From contig JAEWKL010000208.1 of assembly GCA_023386115.1 (NCBI GenBank), positions 1-17,338 of the forward strand: a stretch of DNA of 17,338 nucleotides, written 5' to 3'. Source of the DNA: Pseudomonadota bacterium (GTDB taxonomy: Bacteria > Pseudomonadota > Alphaproteobacteria > Rhizobiales > Beijerinckiaceae). The position numbers were made by a program, and so were the translations under genes. A model generated the notes under the pieces. That model saw only the letters and a list, made by a program, of their open reading frames with translations, did no database searches and had not been told where the DNA came from. Below, piece after piece: positions 6,542 to 12,787 of this stretch (position 1 is its first letter; the number at the start of each line of letters is the position of its first letter).

Positions 6542-7558
6542 TTACGCGACGGCCAGGACGATCTTGCCCTGGATGCCGCCGGCCTCGGCGCGCGCATGGG
6601 CGCGGGCCGCCTCCACGAGCGGGAAGGTGCCGTCGATGACGACCCGGACGGTGCCGTCATCGAGGAGCCGGGCGGCCTGCGCGAGCTGGCCACCGCTTGA
6701 GCGGACCTGCGTCGTCGACACCGTGACGCTCAGCCGGCCCGCCTCCTCGTACGCGTCGAAGCCCAGCGGAAAGACGGGATAGAGGGCGCCGCCCCGTTTC
6801 AGGGTCTTTAGGAAGCGCGCCGCAGCCTTGCCGCCGACCGCGTCGAGCACGACGTCCGCGTCGCGGACGACCTCGTCCGCCGCCGCCTTCGCGTAGTCAA
6901 TGAACTCGTCGGCGCCCAGGTCGCGCATCAGCGCCTCGTTCTTGCCCGAGGCGACCGCGATCACCCGCGCGCCCCGCCAGCGGGCGAGCTGGACCGCGAT
7001 ATGCCCGACGCCGCCCCCGGCGCCGTTGACCAACACCGTCTTGCCGGCGAGCGGCACGGGCGCATGGGGAAAGGCCTGGAAGGGATTCGGCGCGTCGTGC
7101 CCGAGCTCGACCAGGAACTGCCAGGCGGTGAGCAGCGACATCGGCGCTGCCGCGGCCCGCACGTGGTCGATCCCGACCGGCTTCGGCGCCAGTTCCGAGA
7201 CCGGGACGCTGACGTATTCCGCATAGGCCTTGCCGCCCCGCATCGCGTCCTCGGGGAAGCGGACCATAGAGTAGACCTCGTCGCCGATGGCGAACTCTGT
7301 CACCCCTGCCCCGAGCCCGTGGACAACGCCCGAGATGTCCGAGCCGAGGATCAGCGGGAAGCCGGGATCGGGCTGCCATTCCGGCGGCAGGGCGCGGTAG
7401 CCGTCGCGCAGGTACCAGTCGGGCGGGTTGAGGCCGACCGCATGCACGTGCACCAGCACCTCACCGGCGGCCGGCGCCGGCATCGGCGCATCCTCGTAGC
7501 GCAGCACGTCGGGCCCCCCGAAGGCATGCAGGCGGACGGCCTTCATCGTGTCGCTCAT
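6542..7558 (-). CDS. Zinc-independent MDR oxidoreductase (NADPH:quinone reductase-like)
   Basis: The product is a 338-residue cytosolic medium-chain dehydrogenase/reductase. The GroES-like N-terminal part (MKAVRLHAFGGPDVLRYED, then VGLNPPDWYLRDG, LILGSDISGVV) leads to a Rossmann domain with the nucleotide loop GAGGGVG at residues 179-185. The latter follows the AxGxxG pattern of NADPH-binding quinone oxidoreductases. The Cys/His ligands of the catalytic zinc in alcohol dehydrogenases are absent, as in the QOR/enoyl-reductase branch. The ATG at 7558 is chosen because TGGAG lies 6 nt upstream; in-frame starts at 7585 and 7570 lack this. The gene is transcribed away from a LysR gene that starts 90 bp upstream on the other strand, and it is followed by the ABM gene. 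Reduction of a quinone or an unsaturated carbonyl compound is likely; the true substrate is unknown. Confidence 0.92.
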   Translation of the reverse strand: MSDTMKAVRLHAFGGPDVLRYEDAPMPAPAAGEVLVHVHAVGLNPPDWYLRDGYRALPPEWQPDPGFPLILGSDISGVVHGLGAGVTEFAIGDEVYSMVRFPEDAMRGGKAYAEYVSVPVSELAPKPVGIDHVRAAAAPMSLLTAWQFLVELGHDAPNPFQAFPHAPVPLAGKTVLVNGAGGGVGHIAVQLARWRGARVIAVASGKNEALMRDLGADEFIDYAKAAADEVVRDADVVLDAVGGKAAARFLKTLKRGGALYPVFPLGFDAYEEAGRLSVTVSTTQVRSSGGQLAQAARLLDDGTVRVVIDGTFPLVEAARAHARAEAGGIQGKIVLAVA

Positions 7559-7648
7559 CGAAAACTCCATCGCGTCGTCAGACACGATGTCGATCTAAGC
7601 CCAGGGCATTCCCTTGATTATCGGGCTGGATACCACTTCAATCATGCC
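7559..7648. promoter_or_regulatory. Divergent promoter region between oxidoreductase and LysR gene
   Basis: Only 90 bp separate the two divergent starts, so both promoters and any LysR binding site must lie here. An inverted pair AGCCC/GGGCT flanks the central stretch around 7600-7627. No clear -35/-10 boxes are claimed. Confidence 0.45.
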
Positions 7649-8578
7649 ATGAAGGAACAGATTGCATTGGAGCGGCTGGCGGGCTTGGCGGCCTTCGCAC
7701 GCGCCGGTTCGCTCGGGAGCTTCACGGCCGCCGCCCACGCCTTGTCGATCTCGCCCTCGGCCGTCAGCAAGAGCATCGGGCGGTTGGAGACGCATCTCGG
7801 CGTGGCGCTGTTCACGCGCACCACGCGCTCCCTGACGCTCACGGCGGAGGGGCGCGACCTGCACGAGCGCGCGGTCAGGCTTTTGCGCGAGGCCGAGGAG
7901 ATCGAGCAGGCCGCGCTGGCCGCCCGGTCCGAGCCGGCCGGGTCGTTGCGCATTGCCGCGTCCCTGCCGGTCGGCCTGCACGTGATCGCGCCCGCGCTGC
8001 CGGCCTTCCGCCGCAGCCACCCGAGGGTGAGCGTCGACCTTCGGTTGAGCGACCGGATAGTCGACATCGTGGACGAGGGCATCGACGTAGCGGTGCGGAT
8101 CGGCGACCTCAATGACACGCGGCTCCTGTCGCGGAAGCTCGCGCCGCACCGGATGTGCTGCTTCGCCTCGCCCGCCTATCTCGACGCGCGCGGCACGCCG
8201 CGGCATCCGGACGACCTCGCGGGCCACGAAACGGTCACGCTGCGCTACCAGAGCACGGGCCAGGTGCTGCACTGGCCCTTCCGCATCGAGGGCCGGGTGG
8301 TGGAGATGACGCCCTCGTCTGGCACGTCGGTCGACGTCAGCGAGGCGCTGGTCGCCGTGCTCGCCGCGGGCGGAGGCATCGGGATGGCCGCGACCTTCGT
8401 TACGGCGCCCTACGTCGCGCGGGGCGAGCTCGTCCCGGTCCTGTCGCGCTTCGCGGTCGTGCGCGACAACGTCACGGCGCTCTGGCCGGCGAGCCGCCGG
8501 ACCAACCCCGCCGTCCGCGCGTTCCTGGCGACGCTGCACGAGAGCTTCCGAGAGCGCATGGAGGCGGCGTCCGATTGA
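7649..8578 (+). CDS. LysR-family transcriptional regulator
   Basis: The product is a 309-residue regulator. The helix-turn-helix is at residues 3-62 (ERLAGLAAFARAGSLGSFTA, then SPSAVSKSIGRLETHLGVAL and TRSLTLTAEG). The effector domain shows GSLRIAASLPVG, DLRLSDRIVDIVDEGIDVA and AVLAAGGGIGMAATFV. This is the common group that often controls an adjacent divergent NAD(P)H oxidoreductase. The frame is open far upstream, but the family start MKEQIALERLAGLAAF points to the ATG at 7649; no clear ribosome site is present, so a leaderless or weakly initiated mRNA is possible. It is divergent from the oxidoreductase-ABM operon and probably regulates that operon and itself. Confidence 0.92.
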   Translation: MKEQIALERLAGLAAFARAGSLGSFTAAAHALSISPSAVSKSIGRLETHLGVALFTRTTRSLTLTAEGRDLHERAVRLLREAEEIEQAALAARSEPAGSLRIAASLPVGLHVIAPALPAFRRSHPRVSVDLRLSDRIVDIVDEGIDVAVRIGDLNDTRLLSRKLAPHRMCCFASPAYLDARGTPRHPDDLAGHETVTLRYQSTGQVLHWPFRIEGRVVEMTPSSGTSVDVSEALVAVLAAGGGIGMAATFVTAPYVARGELVPVLSRFAVVRDNVTALWPASRRTNPAVRAFLATLHESFRERMEAASD

Positions 8579-8771
8579 GCTCCGCCACTCCGGTCGTCCT
8601 TCCGAAAGTGGTCGGCGGCTTCGGGATGTCCCGCCTGTCAGGCGCCGAAGGGACCGTCGATGGTATGCATCACACCGTTCACGATCCGCCGCGGCCTGCC
8701 CCCGGCCGTCCGTGCCCTTATCGACCACCTAGCAAAGGAGTGTCCGGACCTGTGAGAGCGCAAAGCCTGCC

Positions 8772-8801
8772 GTCGACACACGGCTTTTGCCGCGTGTCGA
8801 C
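8772..8801 (-). terminator. Long hairpin downstream of the dehydrogenase remnant
   Basis: GTCGACAC (8772-8779) pairs with GTGTCGAC (8794-8801), and CGGC (8781-8784) with GCCG (8789-8792), with one A/C mismatch between them and a TTTT loop. It begins 14 nt after the stop of the dehydrogenase remnant on the minus strand, so it is most likely that gene's original transcript end. No T-run follows. Confidence 0.6.
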
Positions 8802-8814
8802 CTCGGGCCAAGGC

Positions 8815-8913
8815 CTATGCGGTGCCTTTACCGCCCGTCGCGCCGTAAACCTCCCCAGTGACGTAGCTCGCCTCCTGGCTCGCCAAGAACACGTAGACCG
8901 GCGCGAGCTCCAC
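8815..8913 (-). pseudogene. C-terminal remnant of a short-chain dehydrogenase/reductase
   Basis: On the minus strand the frame ending at TAG (8817-8815) reads VELAPVYVFLASQEASYVTG followed by EVYGATGGKGTA. This is the hallmark C-terminus of SDR proteins of the glucose-dehydrogenase/YghA/general-stress type, where (P)xELAPxYVFLAS..SSYVTGxVxGxTGG is standard. Upstream codons (before 8913) no longer fit the family, and within 25 bp the dispersed repeat begins. Only about 32 residues of a protein of 250-300 remain. The cofactor loop and the YxxxK active site are missing, so it is non-functional. The surviving terminator hairpin just downstream shows this was once a complete gene here. Loss was probably caused by insertion-sequence activity next to it. 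Confidence 0.75.
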
Positions 8914-8935
8914 TAATGGCAGGTTCCAGGCAAAA

Positions 8936-8987
8936 AGCGGCCACTCCGGCGGCGAGGGCCGAAGGTCCGAAAATGGCGCGAAGCCGA
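8936..8987 (+). repeat. Dispersed intergenic repeat, copy 2
   Basis: This copy matches 15450-15501 at 37 of 52 bases and 3932-3983 at 33 of 52, all without gaps. It lies between the dehydrogenase remnant and the transposase remnant. The shared cores include CCGGCGGC, GAAGGTCCG and TGGCGC. Confidence 0.5.
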
Positions 8988-9014
8988 ATAAGCGGGAGGA
9001 GGTGAACTCCTGAC

Positions 9015-9030
9015 CGAGACTGTCTGAAAA
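9015..9030. repeat. Possible insertion-sequence end
   Basis: GAGACTGTCTGAAAAC resembles, from memory, terminal inverted repeats of several IS5-type elements. It lies right where the transposase remnant stops matching. No matching inverted copy was found near 9183, so this stays tentative. Confidence 0.3.
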
Positions 9031-9035
9031 CGCAG

Positions 9036-9107
9036 AGGCTGTTTGGTGGGCATGAACGGCGCGATCACCGACAACTGCTCGTCCGACAGCCAGAACAGCT
9101 CTGCCAT
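9036..9107 (-). pseudogene. IS5-family transposase N-terminal remnant
   Basis: An ATG at 9107 with GGAGGAG 3 nt upstream starts MAELFWLSDEQLSVIAPFMP followed by TKQP. This is the well-known N-terminus of IS5-family (IS427-like) transposases, which continue with GARRVDDRRVISGI. Here homology ends after KQP at 9036 and the frame runs on into unrelated sequence. About 24 codons of a first reading frame normally above 100 codons remain, and no DDE catalytic residue is present. The DNA between 9108 and 9180 is probably the element's own leader. The neighbouring short-chain dehydrogenase is also truncated, which fits an IS-mediated deletion. Confidence 0.7.
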
Positions 9108-9180
9108 AGCCTCCTCCATCTGGGAGTCGCCTGGAATCACACTTCTCTCACCAGCGCAACACCTTGAAGGAGTTTTGACC

Positions 9181-9759
9181 CTAGGGTGAGTAGTGCGTGA
9201 ACACGAGATCGTTCCCCTTGGGCGCGCCGGCATGGCACGGTGCGCAGGTCTGCATCAGCGTCGCGCTGCGGTTAGGCTTGCCGTTCTCGAACTGTCCGTA
9301 GCCCCATCCTCCCGTCTCAGCATACCGTTTCGCGTCCTTCACGCTGAACTGCACGTTCGTGGGCGATCCGGCGACGAAGGATTGGGGCCGGCCGAATACC
9401 GCGTTGTTCTCGGGCGAGGAGACGTACTGCCACGCCAACCGCGCGATGATTGTCCCATCGGGGAAAGGTCTCGTTCCCTCACGGTAAGCCTTGAGGGCGA
9501 CGTCGTTCCCGAGAATGGCGCGAATGTCATTGTTGTTGCCGGCCTCATGGGCCACGCTGATCACCGACCAGTTGCGGTACCTCGCAGGGATCTGGACGCC
9601 AAAGAGAGGGGACCCGTCGTCGTCGGCGCCGCCGGCGCCAACCGGCGACAGGGCGAGCGCACACGCCGCCGCAACTGACAGCCAGCGTATCCGTGCCATC
9701 GAGCGTCTCTCTTTCGGCCGGTGACCCTGCTTGGTGTTGCGGTGACCGGCCGTGGCCAT
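9181..9759 (-). CDS. Cytochrome P460-type c-heme protein, exported
   Basis: The product is 192 residues from the ATG at 9759, chosen because GGGAGG lies 5 nt upstream; a second ATG at 9699 gives a shorter signal peptide but only a weak AGAGAG site. The basic N-terminus and hydrophobic stretch (WLSVAAACALALSPVGAGGA) form a Sec signal, so the mature protein is periplasmic. The mature part reads PARYRNWSVISVAHE, then RAILGNDVALKAYREG, PFPDGTIIARLAWQYV, and the c-type heme motif CAPCH (172-176) followed by GNDLVFTHYSP at the very end. This order matches the cytochrome P460 family, whose characterised members oxidise hydroxylamine, though many relatives have unknown roles. It is last in a - run of hydrolases, 134 bp after the MBL gene. 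Its stop lies in a CCTAGG palindrome at the edge of the insertion-sequence debris. Confidence 0.85.
   Translation of the reverse strand: MATAGHRNTKQGHRPKERRSMARIRWLSVAAACALALSPVGAGGADDDGSPLFGVQIPARYRNWSVISVAHEAGNNNDIRAILGNDVALKAYREGTRPFPDGTIIARLAWQYVSSPENNAVFGRPQSFVAGSPTNVQFSVKDAKRYAETGGWGYGQFENGKPNRSATLMQTCAPCHAGAPKGNDLVFTHYSP
9715..9752. repeat. Inverted repeat in the P460 leader or signal region
   Basis: CGGCCGGTGACC (9715-9726) and GGTGACCGGCCG (9741-9752) pair at 11 of 12 positions around a 14-nt loop. It lies between the two candidate starts of the cytochrome gene. If the upstream start is used it codes for the N-terminal region; if the downstream start is used it is a 5' leader hairpin that could affect translation. 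Confidence 0.5.
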
Positions 9760-9893
9760 GGAATCCTCCCTGCAACATCGACGATACGCCGTGGGTGACA
9801 CGAGTGCCGCAGCGCTATGACGGGCCGTGATCCTCATGGAATGTCTCGAGTTGCCTCCCGCATCGAACGCGGCAGTTCACCGTTGCAGCCGGT

Positions 9894-10862
9894 TCAGACT
9901 CCCTCGAACACCAGCGTGGTGAAGAGGGACGGACTGATCACGAACCGGCCCCACGTTCCATCATACGAGGCCGTGGGCTTGGCAGCGATCACCTCGTCGA
10001 GGGACCTTCCTTGCCGCTTCAGGGTGGAAACGGCGTCGCGAGCCGCGATCAGCATGTCTCGGAAAGCCTGGAGCTGCGCCCGGCTGCCGATCGGCACTCC
10101 ATGGCCGGCGATGATCAGTGTCGAGTCGCTCGCTGCCGCAAGGTTCGTCTCGGCGGCTCGGATCGACCCGTCGATGCTTCCTCCCGTCGAATAGTCGATG
10201 AAGGGATAGATGCCGTTCCAGAACGTGTCGCCCGCATGCAGCACGTCAGCTTCCTCGAAGCGCACCGAGATGTCGCTGTCCGTGTGGGCGGGTCCGTAGT
10301 AGCGCAGTGCCAGGTTCGCACTGCCGTGCGTCAGGCGGTGCTCGGTCGCGAATACCTCGGTCGGCAGTGCCGCAGCCGGGAGTGGTGCGAAGTCGAAGTC
10401 CCAGTCAGCGACGCGTTGCGTCACCGAGAGGTGCCGGCGTGTGTTCTCGTGAGCGAGAATCACGGGGGCGGTTTCGCTCACCCACGCATTTCCATCCGCA
10501 TGATCGAAGTGCCAGTGCGTGTTGATGAGGTGCGTAACCGGCTGGGGGCCGAGCGCGGCGAGCGCCGCCGAGACCTGATCCCGCGATACGGCGATCCCGG
10601 CATCCACCAGAACCTTTCCATCGCGCTCAGTCAGAACCGCTATGCTGCCGCCAGATCCCTCAAGGACGGCGATGTTGCCGCGGAGCCGGTGCACGACGAT
10701 CGGAGCCGTCGCCGCCTCTGCCTTAATCTGCTCGACGATGCCGCGCGCTGCGGCAAACGCCTGTCTCGGGGACGGCCAAATGCCGGCTGCCGCCGAGGTC
10801 GCGGCGGATATGCCGCAGAGGCACACGCCGCGACGGTTCATCCAGGGGTGGGTCTGCAGCAT
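9894..10862 (-). CDS. MBL-fold metallo-hydrolase, exported
   Basis: The product is 322 residues with the metallo-beta-lactamase fold. The metal-binding motif THWHFDHADGN places His116, His118, Asp120 and His121, with His193 (GPAHTDSD), Asp212 (HAGDTFW) and His254 (IAGHGVP) completing a two-metal site. The N-terminus (MNRRGVCLCGISAATSAAAG, then an AFAAA cleavage-like stretch) looks like a signal peptide, perhaps Tat because of the twin Arg. GGGAGG lies 8 nt before the ATG at 10862. The style is that of the QuiP/NDM-like exported hydrolases annotated as cyclase or beta-lactamase-like; a lactone, ester or lactam substrate cannot be told. It follows the haloperoxidase-like gene after 60 bp. Confidence 0.9.
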   Translation of the reverse strand: MLQTHPWMNRRGVCLCGISAATSAAAGIWPSPRQAFAAARGIVEQIKAEAATAPIVVHRLRGNIAVLEGSGGSIAVLTERDGKVLVDAGIAVSRDQVSAALAALGPQPVTHLINTHWHFDHADGNAWVSETAPVILAHENTRRHLSVTQRVADWDFDFAPLPAAALPTEVFATEHRLTHGSANLALRYYGPAHTDSDISVRFEEADVLHAGDTFWNGIYPFIDYSTGGSIDGSIRAAETNLAAASDSTLIIAGHGVPIGSRAQLQAFRDMLIAARDAVSTLKRQGRSLDEVIAAKPTASYDGTWGRFVISPSLFTTLVFEGV

Positions 10863-10922
10863 CTTTCGCGCCTCCCGCGGTTACGAGCCCGATCGCGGAG
10901 GTGCTGAGCTGCGAGCCTGCCG

Positions 10923-11747
10923 CTAGGTTGCCGACAGGAAGGCGTGCAGCTCAGCATTCACGCGGTCCTTCATGGTCGTGCACAGCCCGTGCGGAGCGCC
11001 TTCGTAGACCACCAGCTTCGCGTCCCTGATCAGCTTCGACGACAGCATCGCCGAAGCGCCGATGGGAACAATCTGATCGTCATCGCCGTGGAGCACCAGC
11101 GTTGGAACATCGAACCGCGCAAGATCCTTGGTCAGGTCGGTCTCGGAGAACGCCTCGATGCAGAAGTATGAGGCGGGAAAGCCCGCCATCATGCCCTGCA
11201 GCCAGAACGCGTTGCGGACGCCCTCCGAGACCGCAGCGCCGGGGCGGTTGTAGCCGTAGAACGGAAGGCTCAGATCCCTCCAGAACTCCGACCGGTCGGC
11301 TTGCACGGCGGCGCGCAGCGCGTCGAACGCGGCTCGGGGCGTGCCACGCGGGTTGGCCTCGGTCTTCAGCATCAGGGGCGGGATGGCCCCGATCAGGACG
11401 GCTTTGGCGACCCGCTCCGTCCCGTGCCGGCCGATGTAGCGGGCGACCTCGCCGCCTCCCGTCGAGTGACCGATGTGGATGACCTCCCGAAGATCGAGCA
11501 CCCTCACCAACGCCGCCAAGTCGTCGGCGTAGGTGTCGAGATCGTTTCCTGTCCAAGGCTGACTGGAGCGGCCGTGACCGCGCCGGTCGTGCGCGATGCA
11601 GCGATAACCCTGCTGAACCAGGAAGAACATCTGGTCCTCGAAGGCGTCGGCACTGAGCGGCCACCCATGGCTGAACATGATGGGCGGTCCGCTCCCCCAA
11701 TCCTTGAAGTAGATCTCGGTCCCGTCCTCAACTTTGATCCTACTCAT
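10923..11747 (-). CDS. Alpha/beta hydrolase, non-heme chloroperoxidase-like
   Basis: The product is a 274-residue serine hydrolase of the cofactor-free haloperoxidase/arylesterase group. The oxyanion strand is FSHGWPLSADAFEDQM, followed by the family signature HDRRGHGRSSQPW. The nucleophile elbow GHSTGGGE has Ser95. The acid is in HGDDDQIVP (Asp224 by family spacing) and the His is in APHGL (His253). All triad residues are present and the length is normal. In this family perhydrolysis produces peracids that oxidise halides, though the natural reaction is often ester hydrolysis. There is no signal peptide, so it is cytosolic. It lies 51 bp after the epoxide-hydrolase-like gene and 60 bp before the MBL gene, hence probably one operon. 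GAGG is about 8 nt before the ATG. Confidence 0.93.
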   Translation of the reverse strand: MSRIKVEDGTEIYFKDWGSGPPIMFSHGWPLSADAFEDQMFFLVQQGYRCIAHDRRGHGRSSQPWTGNDLDTYADDLAALVRVLDLREVIHIGHSTGGGEVARYIGRHGTERVAKAVLIGAIPPLMLKTEANPRGTPRAAFDALRAAVQADRSEFWRDLSLPFYGYNRPGAAVSEGVRNAFWLQGMMAGFPASYFCIEAFSETDLTKDLARFDVPTLVLHGDDDQIVPIGASAMLSSKLIRDAKLVVYEGAPHGLCTTMKDRVNAELHAFLSAT

Positions 11748-11798
11748 GCGCTGTACCTCGGCAGCTTGATTGATCGCCCTTTGGTGAGCCCACCACGC

Positions 11799-12686
11799 TC
11801 AAAGCGCGTTGAGATGCCGGTCGAGGAAGTCGCGGATGAGTGGGACCATCGTGTCGAGTTTGTCTTCCAGCGCGAAGTGACCTGTGTCGAGCAGGTGCAT
11901 CTCGGCATCAGGCAGGTCCCGCAGATAGGGATGGGCGCCGTCTGCCGGGAAGATCTTGTCGTTCCGACCCCAGACGATCAGCGTCGGCGGCTGACGATCC
12001 CGGAAGAAAGCCTGGAAGTGCGGGTAGAGAGGCACATTGGTGCCGTAGTCGCGGAAGAGATCGAGCTGGATGTCCTGGTTGCCCGGACGGTCGAGGAGCA
12101 CTTGGTCGTGCAGCCAGTTGTCCGGATCAATCCGGGATACGTCGGCAACGCCGTCGACGTACTGGAATTTCGTCGTCTCCGGGGCGACGAGAAAGCAGAG
12201 GGCTTCGCGCCGGGCCGGCGTGTCCTCGCGCCAGTAGGCCTTGATCGGGTCCCAGAACTCCTTCAACCCCTCCTCGTACGCATTGCCGTTCTGGACGATG
12301 AGCGCGCTGACGCGCTCGGGGTGCTTGAGTGCCAGCCGATATCCGACCGGAGCACCGTAATCCATCACGTACATCGTGTAGCGCTCCGCCCCGAGCTGAC
12401 TGAGCAAACCGGCCACGATGTCAGCATAATGCGCGAAGGTGTAGGCGAAGGCTGCATGATCCGGAGCATCGCTGCCGCCAAAGCCTGGGTAATCGGGTGC
12501 AATGACGTGGTAGCGGTCAGCGAGCAGAGGGATGAGATTGCGGAACATGTGCGACGAGGTCGGGAACCCGTGCAGCAGCAGCACGACCGGGGCGTCCGTG
12601 GGCCCCGCCTCACGGTAGAAGACGGTCACGCCTTCGACCTTGGCCGTGCGGTAGTAGGTGACCGGGATGCTGACGGGAATGGTCAC
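11799..12686 (-). CDS. Alpha/beta hydrolase, epoxide hydrolase/haloalkane dehalogenase-like
   Basis: The product is 295 residues, starting at the second of two in-frame GTG codons. AGGAGG directly abuts the first GTG (12692) and stands 6 nt before the second (12686), which favours 12686. The HGFP oxyanion motif is at 39-42, followed by PDYPGFGGSDAP. The nucleophile elbow VMDYGAPVG carries Asp109 instead of Ser, which marks the epoxide hydrolase and haloalkane/haloacid dehalogenase branch working by a covalent ester intermediate. Asp243 (WGRNDKIFP) and His270 (DTGHFAL) complete the triad. Cap-domain residues were not resolved, so epoxide or C-halogen cleavage cannot be decided. It is the first gene of the - run and divergent from a LysR gene. 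Confidence 0.9.
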   Translation of the reverse strand: MTIPVSIPVTYYRTAKVEGVTVFYREAGPTDAPVVLLLHGFPTSSHMFRNLIPLLADRYHVIAPDYPGFGGSDAPDHAAFAYTFAHYADIVAGLLSQLGAERYTMYVMDYGAPVGYRLALKHPERVSALIVQNGNAYEEGLKEFWDPIKAYWREDTPARREALCFLVAPETTKFQYVDGVADVSRIDPDNWLHDQVLLDRPGNQDIQLDLFRDYGTNVPLYPHFQAFFRDRQPPTLIVWGRNDKIFPADGAHPYLRDLPDAEMHLLDTGHFALEDKLDTMVPLIRDFLDRHLNAL

Positions 12687-12692
12687 GTTCAC

Positions 12693-12698
12693 CCTCCT
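12693..12698 (-). promoter_or_regulatory. Ribosome binding site deciding a GTG start
   Basis: AGGAGG abuts GTG 12692 and is 6 nt before GTG 12686, so the second GTG is the better start. Confidence 0.6.
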
Positions 12699-12732
12699 GG
12701 CGTCGGACAAGTTTTCGAATGCTAAGGTATTG

Positions 12733-12744
12733 TGCGCTTGCGCA
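12733..12744. promoter_or_regulatory. Candidate LysR operator palindrome
   Basis: TGCGC and GCGCA are perfectly complementary around TT, in the 101-bp space between the divergent hydrolase and LysR starts, at a position expected for a LysR regulatory site. It has a T-N10-A rather than the common T-N11-A spacing. Function is inferred from position only. Confidence 0.45.
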
Positions 12745-12787
12745 GAACACCTAGCCTGCGGAAGCCTTGATTGCGCGGTGCGGAATA

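Larger units (their letters stand above)
8579..9180. other. Degraded intergenic region with gene remnants
   Basis: No intact gene lies here. From left to right it holds unassigned sequence (8579-8771), a long hairpin, the dehydrogenase tail, a dispersed repeat copy, an IS-end-like sequence and an IS5 transposase start. A weak partial match to the dispersed repeat also occurs at 8587-8617 (CACTCCGG then TTCCGAAAGTGG). It looks like the scar of one or more insertion-sequence events. Confidence 0.6.

Noticed and set aside
7001..7648. Extension of the LysR frame upstream to 7001
   Set aside because: It runs antisense through the oxidoreductase gene; the family start is MKEQIALERL at 7649.
7595..8728. 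A 377-codon minus frame opposite the LysR gene
   Set aside because: Arg/Asp/Gly-rich composition without domain resemblance; the + strand frame is a clear LysR protein.
11301..12725. A 474-codon open frame on + opposite the two hydrolases
   Set aside because: It is an antisense shadow of high-G+C coding sequence; both minus-strand genes have complete catalytic motifs and ribosome sites.
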